A DNA stretch of 51,016 bases from Acidihalobacter sp. (GTDB lineage Bacteria; Pseudomonadota; Gammaproteobacteria; DSM-5130; Acidihalobacteraceae), in NCBI GenBank assembly GCA_027013225.1, contig JALUXU010000042.1, forward strand, positions 1-51,016, in the 5' to 3' direction. The position numbers and the translations under genes are program-made. Of this stretch, positions 47,700 through 51,016 are shown in pieces; within the stretch, counting starts at the first letter, position 1, and each line of letters opens with the position of its first letter. A model generated the notes under the pieces. The model saw nothing but the letters and a program-made list of their open reading frames with translations. It did no database searches and was not told the origin of the DNA.

Positions 47700-48379
47700 C
47701 AATGGTGCTCTATGAACTGATATCCCACACCTCGAACCGTCTGAATGGGGGATCGGCCATCTTCGAGCGTTCCAAGTTTGCGACGAAGATTACTGATATG
47801 CACATCAACGCTTCGATCATAGCGCGCTAAAGGGTGACCCAGCGCACGCTCGGAAAGTTCATTTTTATCGACCACATGGCCGACACTGCGGACAAGAGTT
47901 TCGAGCAAATTAAATTCAGTGCTGGTCAGTGGCAATGACTCTCCTGCCCATTCGGCCAGCCGCTCTCCGGGTTTCAGGGTCAAATGACCAATCTTGATTT
48001 CCTCTCCCAAACGGGCCGAAGCCGTGCGCCTGAGAACAGCTCGCAGCCTTGCCACCAATTCACGCGGATTGCAGGGCTTGGGAAGATAATCGTCCGCTCC
48101 AAGTTCCAGTCCGACGATGCGATCTACATCGTCACCCTTTGCAGTCAGCATTACCACCGGCAGCAGTGATTGTTGCCGAATCTCTCGCAATGCATCCAGC
48201 CCGCTACGGCCGGGCATCATAATGTCCAGCACCACGGCGTCCACGTCACCACCAAGCGCAATCCTGATACCGCTCTCGGCATCGTGCTCTATGAGCACGT
48301 CGAAACCTTCTGCACGTAAATAATCACCGAGCATTTCACACAACTCGGTATCGTCATCGACCAACAACACCCGATTCAT
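47699..48379 (-). CDS. OmpR-family response regulator, CpxR type
   Basis: A 226-residue regulator. The receiver domain is intact: DDD at 8-10, phosphoacceptor Asp in VVLDIMMPGRSG near 53, Thr in MLTAKG, Lys in LPKPCNPREL. The winged-helix output domain ends in the typical SVDVHISNLRRKLG...IQTVRGVGYQF. It forms the head of the RR-HK-recQ unit. Several palindromes within 160 bases upstream are candidate control sites. Confidence 0.92.
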   Translation of the reverse strand: MNRVLLVDDDTELCEMLGDYLRAEGFDVLIEHDAESGIRIALGGDVDAVVLDIMMPGRSGLDALREIRQQSLLPVVMLTAKGDDVDRIVGLELGADDYLPKPCNPRELVARLRAVLRRTASARLGEEIKIGHLTLKPGERLAEWAGESLPLTSTEFNLLETLVRSVGHVVDKNELSERALGHPLARYDRSVDVHISNLRRKLGTLEDGRSPIQTVRGVGYQFIEHH

Positions 48380-48417
48380 ATTTCTTTCTTTGCTCCCTAT
48401 TCAATTATTCCTCTATG

Positions 48418-48473
48418 AGGCTCGCCTCTGCAGGACAACGTATGCGAGCCTGAAGGTGAAAACGCTGTTTTCA
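48418..48473 (-). promoter_or_regulatory. two adjacent inverted repeats upstream of the response regulator
   Basis: AGGCTCGC at 48418-48425 and GCGAGCCT at 48444-48451 are perfect 8-base arms with an 18-base loop. TGAAAAC at 48457-48463 and GTTTTCA at 48467-48473 are perfect 7-base arms with a three-base centre. They lie 39 to 94 bases before the regulator's start. They may be operators or a structured leader of the RR-HK-recQ mRNA. Confidence 0.4.
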
Positions 48474-48679
48474 TGCCTAAACGCATATAGCAAGCCTGAC
48501 CTTGATGCACAATCCCGGCGTCTCTTGAGTAGAATTCTACAGTCAAATCAAACCTTGCTAGAAAATGCTGCCATAGACCAGCGCTCCACATAATGTGGCA
48601 TGCTACGGTTTTACCCAGCTTTACCCGTTCGGCCCGCATCTTTGCATTGGTTCGTCCCATAATTTTCTCAACGAATCAA

Positions 48680-48952
48680 TCAACCACCGAATCCAATTTC
48701 AATCCAAAGTTTTCCCGGCGGTGCCGCGCCGCCACTCATCTCCCTCCTGAGAGCATTGGGCCCCGCAAGGGGCTTTTTTTTGCCTATAAAGCATCGATAG
48801 CTTTTCAGATTTGTGGTTATGGTTAGAGTCCTCTCCGATCCAGACATCAACCTGAAGAGCGAGGTGGCTGACGCCTGAATCGCATCGGGTTTTGCGGAGG
48901 CTGCAACACTTGAGAGAATAGAGCCAAGAACAAGCCAAGCAACTATATACAC
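48680..48952 (-). CDS. possible small exported protein, GTG start
   Basis: A 90-codon open frame starting at GTG 48952, with AAGGA six bases upstream. The first 20 residues look like a signal peptide (YIVAWLVLGSILSSVAASA, then KP). No family is recognised. Against it, the frame runs through the terminator hairpin at 48760-48781, and the last 25 residues are low in character. It may be chance or decayed sequence. Confidence 0.2.
   Translation of the reverse strand: MYIVAWLVLGSILSSVAASAKPDAIQASATSLFRLMSGSERTLTITTNLKSYRCFIGKKKPLAGPNALRREMSGGAAPPGKLWIEIGFGG
48760..48781 (+). terminator. strong intrinsic terminator without a recognised gene
   Basis: GCCCC-GCAA-GGGGC forms a stable GNRA-like tetraloop hairpin (48760-48773), followed by eight T. 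The polarity is plus strand. No plus-strand gene lies upstream, since the nearest features are the minus-strand regulator genes. It may end a small RNA made from within about 48400-48760. Confidence 0.75.
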
Positions 48953-49011
48953 CTGAGGTCCTTGAGTGTTCGGTCAGGGCCCTGTCATTTAAATTCGTGA
49001 GCCGTTGAAAA

Positions 49012-49115
49012 GTGGAACGGGCGTCTGCTCGGAAAACGTCGGCGGCAAGGAGGCCGCCGTCGAGCCTACAGGGATGTATTCACGGCGTTTTCCGGGCAGA
49101 CGCCCGCTCCGCCAC
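49012..49115. repeat. compound inverted repeat, about 104 bases
   Basis: An outer arm of nearly 30 bases (49012-49039, core GGGCGTCTGCTCGGAAAACG) pairs with 49085-49115 (core CGTTTTCCGGGCAGACGCCC) with few mismatches. Inside, GGCGGC (49041-49046) and GCCGCC (49053-49058) form a second hairpin. An unpaired linker follows with the sequence GAGCCTACAGGGATGTATTC. It resembles dispersed intergenic hairpin repeats of gammaproteobacteria, from memory and not checked. It ends 40 bases before the IS relic. Confidence 0.65.
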
Positions 49116-49155
49116 AGTTAGGTGACGTGGTCCTGATTGGAAGAGGCTCTTGGGG

Positions 49156-50051
49156 TGACCAGGTTCAGACACATGTGAGACGTTGAAGGGATAAGGTTTT
49201 TGATGATCCGGAGGTGATTTTTCGTCTCCATCAGCTGGAGCGGTTCGAGCGGCTGCGAAAGCGGCATGGCCTGACTGTGTAGATCAGGCGGCGGAGATTC
49301 TGGGGGTGAGCCGAGCCACCCTGTACCGCTGGTGCCGGCGTCTGTCCGAGGCGGGCCCCTTGGGTCTGAGATCCCGTTCCCGCCGCCCGCGGCGTGTTCG
49401 GCGGCGGCGATGGGACGCGCGGCTGGCCGCCTGCCCGTTGCGCCGGTTCGTGGCGGCGGGCGCCGCCATGGCCGCCCCTGGCGGCGTCCCTGGGCGCGGC
49501 GCGCGCCCTATGGGCTGAAGGGCCAGGCTCCCGGAGAGCTGGTGCAGGTGGACGTCCTGCACGTGAATCTGTTGCCGGGGGTGACGGTCTACCACTTCAC
49601 CGCCTGGGACAGCGCTTCCCGCTGGCGCGTGGGGCAGGTGTACAGCCGGGTGAGCAGCCGCTGTGGGGCGGATTTTCTCAAGCCGCTTAAGGCCCGCAGC
49701 CCGTTTCCGATCCGGGCGATCCAGATCGACGGAGGATCGGAATTCAAGGGCGACTTCGAGCAGGCCTGCCAGGAAGCGGGTATCGACCTCTATGTGCTGC
49801 CGCCGAAACGGCCCCAGCGCAATGGCGGGGTGGAACGGGCCAATGGCATCTGGCGCTACGCGTTCTATGCCAGCTACCCGCTACCGACCACGATACGGGC
49901 GCTTCGTCCCCTGGTGCAATGGTGGGAACAGGTCTACAACCTGCTGCGCCCCCATCAGGCATTGAAACAGAGAACCCCAGCCGAGTATCTTCGTGAGGCC
50001 GGGTATGAGGTCCCCGAGGTCTCCGTGTCTCATATGTACTGAACCAGGACA
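49156..50051 (+). mobile_element. decayed IS481-type insertion sequence
   Basis: Imperfect terminal inverted repeats of about 25 bases bound the element: TGACCAGGTTCAGACACATG at 49156-49175 and, read inward from 50051, TGTCCTGGTTCAGTACATAT. Between them lies a broken transposase with helix-turn-helix and DDE integrase parts. The length of about 0.9 kb is short for such elements, in line with an internal deletion. I see no target duplication at the flanks. The coding part is richer in GC than its surroundings. Confidence 0.75.
49202..50042 (+). pseudogene. IS481-family transposase, frameshifted and internally deleted
   Basis: The first part (from 49202, DDPEVIFRLHQLERFERL) meets TAG at 49280. 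The reading then shifts frame into a helix-turn-helix (DQAAEILGVSRATLYRWCRRL, 49282 on) that ends at a TGA at 49516-49518. The catalytic rve domain lies in a third frame to 50042: QVDVLHV, IQIDGGSEFKGDF and RNGGVERANG give the D, D and E residues. The stretch that should join the helix-turn-helix to the catalytic domain, roughly 60 or more residues, is missing. The 236-codon open frame at 49332-50042 is therefore only a fragment. No active transposase is expected. Confidence 0.85.
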
Positions 50052-50199
50052 AATAGTTGCATTCTGGCAAAGACTCCCGTAAGATCCATCACGCTGCAGA
50101 TCAGGCAGTGGTTGTAAGCATGCTTCACAGGTATCGTTTCTCGGCCTCTTCACGACTGCAGTAGGTTCTTTTTTCAAGCAATACCAGGTAAAGATCATT

Positions 50200-50403
50200 A
50201 TGGCAACAGGCACCGTGAAGTGGTTCAACGAATCCAAGGGATTCGGTTTCATCGCGCAAGATAACGGCGGAGACGACGTTTTTGTGCATTTTAGTGCGAT
50301 CAACGCAGACGGTTTCAAAACTCTCGCAGAAGGTCAGAAGGTTTCCTTCGATCTACAGCAAGGCCCCAAGGGCCCTCAGGCGGCAAACGTCGTCGCACAG
50401 TAA
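50200..50403 (+). CDS. cspA: cold-shock domain protein, CspA family
   Basis: A 67-residue single-strand RNA/DNA chaperone with a five-stranded OB fold. RNP1 is KGFGFI (13-18) and RNP2 is DVFVHF (26-31). VKWFNESKG and GPQAANV are typical of the family. It has a leader of up to 148 bases from the IS end, which could act as a cold-responsive 5' UTR as in other csp genes. A clear cold-box motif was not found. A strong terminator follows. Whether it is cold-induced or constitutive cannot be told. Confidence 0.95.
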   Translation: MATGTVKWFNESKGFGFIAQDNGGDDVFVHFSAINADGFKTLAEGQKVSFDLQQGPKGPQAANVVAQ

Positions 50404-50435
50404 GACTGGAATCTGCCGAAGCAGAATCCAAAAAG

Positions 50436-50460
50436 CCCCGTCATTTGGCGGGGTTTTTTT
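50436..50460 (+). terminator. intrinsic terminator of cspA
   Basis: CCCCGTC and GGCGGGG (50436-50442 and 50447-50453) form a seven-pair stem, with one G-T pair, around ATTT. Seven T follow. It begins about 33 bases after the cspA stop codon. Confidence 0.9.
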
Positions 50461-50487
50461 ATTATAAATACCATTTTCATTTATAAT
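50461..50487. repeat. AT-rich inverted repeat after the cspA terminator
   Basis: ATTATAAAT (50461-50469) and ATTTATAAT (50479-50487) are perfect 9-base arms around a nine-base centre. The right arm contains TATAAT, but no -35 box lies at proper spacing. It could be a protein-binding site upstream of the tRNA gene. Confidence 0.45.
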
Positions 50488-50536
50488 ACCGCGCCAACGG
50501 GAAGGCCTATTCAGCAAGGCGCGAAGAGGTCAATAA

Positions 50537-50565
50537 TAGACGCATCAATAATGAGACGATATGAT
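50537..50565 (+). promoter_or_regulatory. likely promoter of tRNA-Arg
   Basis: TAGACG (50537-50542, four of six matches to the -35 consensus) and TATGAT (50560-50565, five of six to the -10 consensus) are separated by 17 bases. Transcription would start about five bases before the mature tRNA. Confidence 0.5.
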
Positions 50566-50576
50566 TGCGTGTATAC

Positions 50577-50653
50577 GCGCCCTTAGCTCAGCTGGATAGA
50601 GCGCAGCCCTCCGGAGGCTGAGGCCAGAGGTTCGAATCCTCTAGGGCGCGCCA
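50577..50653 (+). tRNA. tRNA-Arg (anticodon CCG)
   Basis: A 77-base tRNA with CCA encoded. Acceptor arms GCGCCCT and AGGGCGC pair fully. The D arm is GCTC/GAGC, the anticodon stem CAGCC/GGCTG with loop CTCCGGA (anticodon CCG, reading CGG), and the T arm AGAGG/CCTCT with loop TTCGAAT. The sequence agrees closely with the E. coli tRNA for the same codon as I recall it. No partial repeat of its 3' end is visible before the window edge. Confidence 0.97.
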
Positions 50654-50886
50654 TTTTTGCAATGTTCACTGTGGATCAGCCCCCCAACACTGCACAGCCG
50701 CATAGCCTGCTGCTCTCATATTCAAAACTTGCATCCGACCATCGCGCCTCCTTTAAAACTATTTTGCAAGAGCCCGTTTTCTCACTCTTTCATGAACGAC
50801 CCGACCCGAATGTTTTATCCGGCCACTTATGCAGATAACTGAACACTGAGATACGATGAATTTCTCCGTATATCAGCAAAAAAAAT
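50654..50886. other. stretch between tRNA-Arg and an IS end, nothing recognised
   Basis: About 230 bases with only a short open frame (50657-50842) whose product matches nothing known. The sequence just before 50887 is an A run ending in T (AAAAAAAT), which may be the target site of the neighbouring insertion sequence. Confidence 0.5.
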
Positions 50887-51016
50887 GGTTCTTCACCAAA
50901 TGAGGTGGGTAACGGTCACCGGCTGACTCCCTCTGGGTAGAGATCGAGTCCGCCAAGGTGGAAATAAATAGCGTTGGCAAAGCGCTCCTTGTTGCGGAAG
51001 CCATGGCTCCGAACCT
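50887..51016 (-). mobile_element. end of an insertion sequence, possibly ISL3-like, cut by the window edge
   Basis: The sequence from 50887 starts GGTTCTTCACCAAATGAGG, which resembles ISL3-family termini. It is preceded by an eight-base AT-rich sequence, the kind of target this family duplicates. The transposase C-terminus is encoded inward on the minus strand. The family assignment is from recall only. The other end lies outside the window. Confidence 0.5.
50916..51014 (-). CDS. transposase, C-terminal fragment (partial at window edge)
   Basis: The last 32 residues of a transposase are visible, including SHGFRNKERFANAIYF and GGLDLYPEG, followed by TGA at 50916-50918. The N-terminal part lies beyond the right edge. 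The pattern recalls C-termini of ISL3-type DDE transposases, but the fragment is too short for a firm family call. Confidence 0.6.
   Translation of the reverse strand, partial: VRSHGFRNKERFANAIYFHLGGLDLYPEGVSR

Larger units (their letters stand above)
48380..49155. other. gene-poor region between the two-component operon and the IS relic
   Basis: This 776-base stretch has no convincing gene. From left to right it holds an inverted repeat AGGCTCGC...GCGAGCCT (48418-48451), a palindrome TGAAAAC-GCT-GTTTTCA (48457-48473), and a 12-base palindrome GTAGAATTCTAC (48528-48539). Next come an orphan intrinsic terminator (48760-48781), the palindrome CAGGGCCCTG (48975-48984) and a long compound inverted repeat (49012-49115). 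Short open frames on both strands match nothing I know. Confidence 0.6.

Noticed and set aside
48400-48781. tmRNA, 4.5S RNA, 6S RNA or RNase P RNA before the orphan terminator
   Set aside because: None of the hallmark sequences is present, such as a tRNA-like 3' end with TTCGA and CCA or the conserved RNase P core. Only an unnamed small RNA remains possible.
49332-50042. Intact transposase gene of 236 codons
   Set aside because: The helix-turn-helix of the same protein is in another frame upstream and the joining segment is missing, so the open frame is a fragment of a pseudogene.

Overview
The window is chromosomal DNA from a free-living gammaproteobacterium of moderately high GC. It is almost wholly coding for its first 48 kb. 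The evidence is gene order: a his operon running into tatABC, def-fmt-rsmB-DUF4390-ntrYX-trkAH, LysM-dprA-smg-topA-tsaC-hemF-aroE, and yqgE-ruvX-pyrR-pyrB-pyrC'. These are arrangements of pseudomonads and purple-sulfur or sulfur-oxidiser-like gammaproteobacteria, and not of enteric bacteria. FNR keeps its four iron-sulfur cysteines, HemF is the oxygen-dependent enzyme, and UbiA makes ubiquinone, so a respiring organism able to live with and without oxygen is likely. The genus cannot be named from this sequence.

Layout. 0.2-2.3 kb: rimO on the minus strand, divergent from a cytochrome b561. 2.4-7.8 kb: a minus-strand run hisB-hisH-hisA-hisF-hisI-hisE-tatA-tatB-tatC, joining late histidine biosynthesis to the Tat export machinery. 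8-12 kb: fnr, dtd-pip, ttcA and a lipid A-type acyltransferase. 12-25 kb: a minus-strand series def-fmt-rsmB-DUF4390-ntrY-ntrX-trkA-trkH-trkH-methyltransferase-TPR-clpP2, with many start and stop codons overlapping. It holds a duplicated potassium channel subunit, and an NtrX whose AAA+ domain has lost the residues needed for sigma-54 activation. 25-34.7 kb: LysM lipoprotein, dprA, smg, topA (no zinc fingers), tsaC, hemF, hemB, aroE and an OmpA-like lipoprotein. 34.7-37.5 kb: glutathione reductase, ubiA and a VOC protein. 37.7-42.5 kb: yqgE-ruvX-pyrR-pyrB-pyrC'-pyrK-like, chained by 4-8 base overlaps. PyrC' has lost its metal-binding HxH and should be structural only. The PyrK-like flavin/iron-sulfur protein has no PyrD partner here. 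42.5-48.4 kb: a hemerythrin, an orphan Anbu (proteasome-like) peptidase, and a CpxR/CpxA-type two-component system overlapping a long RecQ helicase.

48.4-51.0 kb is different. It is gene-poor, with several palindromes upstream of the response regulator, an orphan intrinsic terminator, a long compound inverted repeat and a decayed IS481-type element. A cold-shock gene with its terminator follows, then tRNA-Arg(CCG), and at the right edge the end of a second insertion sequence. This is the most plastic part of the window.

I found no CRISPR array, defence island, prophage or biosynthetic cluster. The observations most worth following are the degenerate NtrX, the orphan Anbu beside a hemerythrin, the PyrK-like protein without PyrD, the RR-HK-RecQ coupling, and the hairpin elements around 48.4-49.1 kb.
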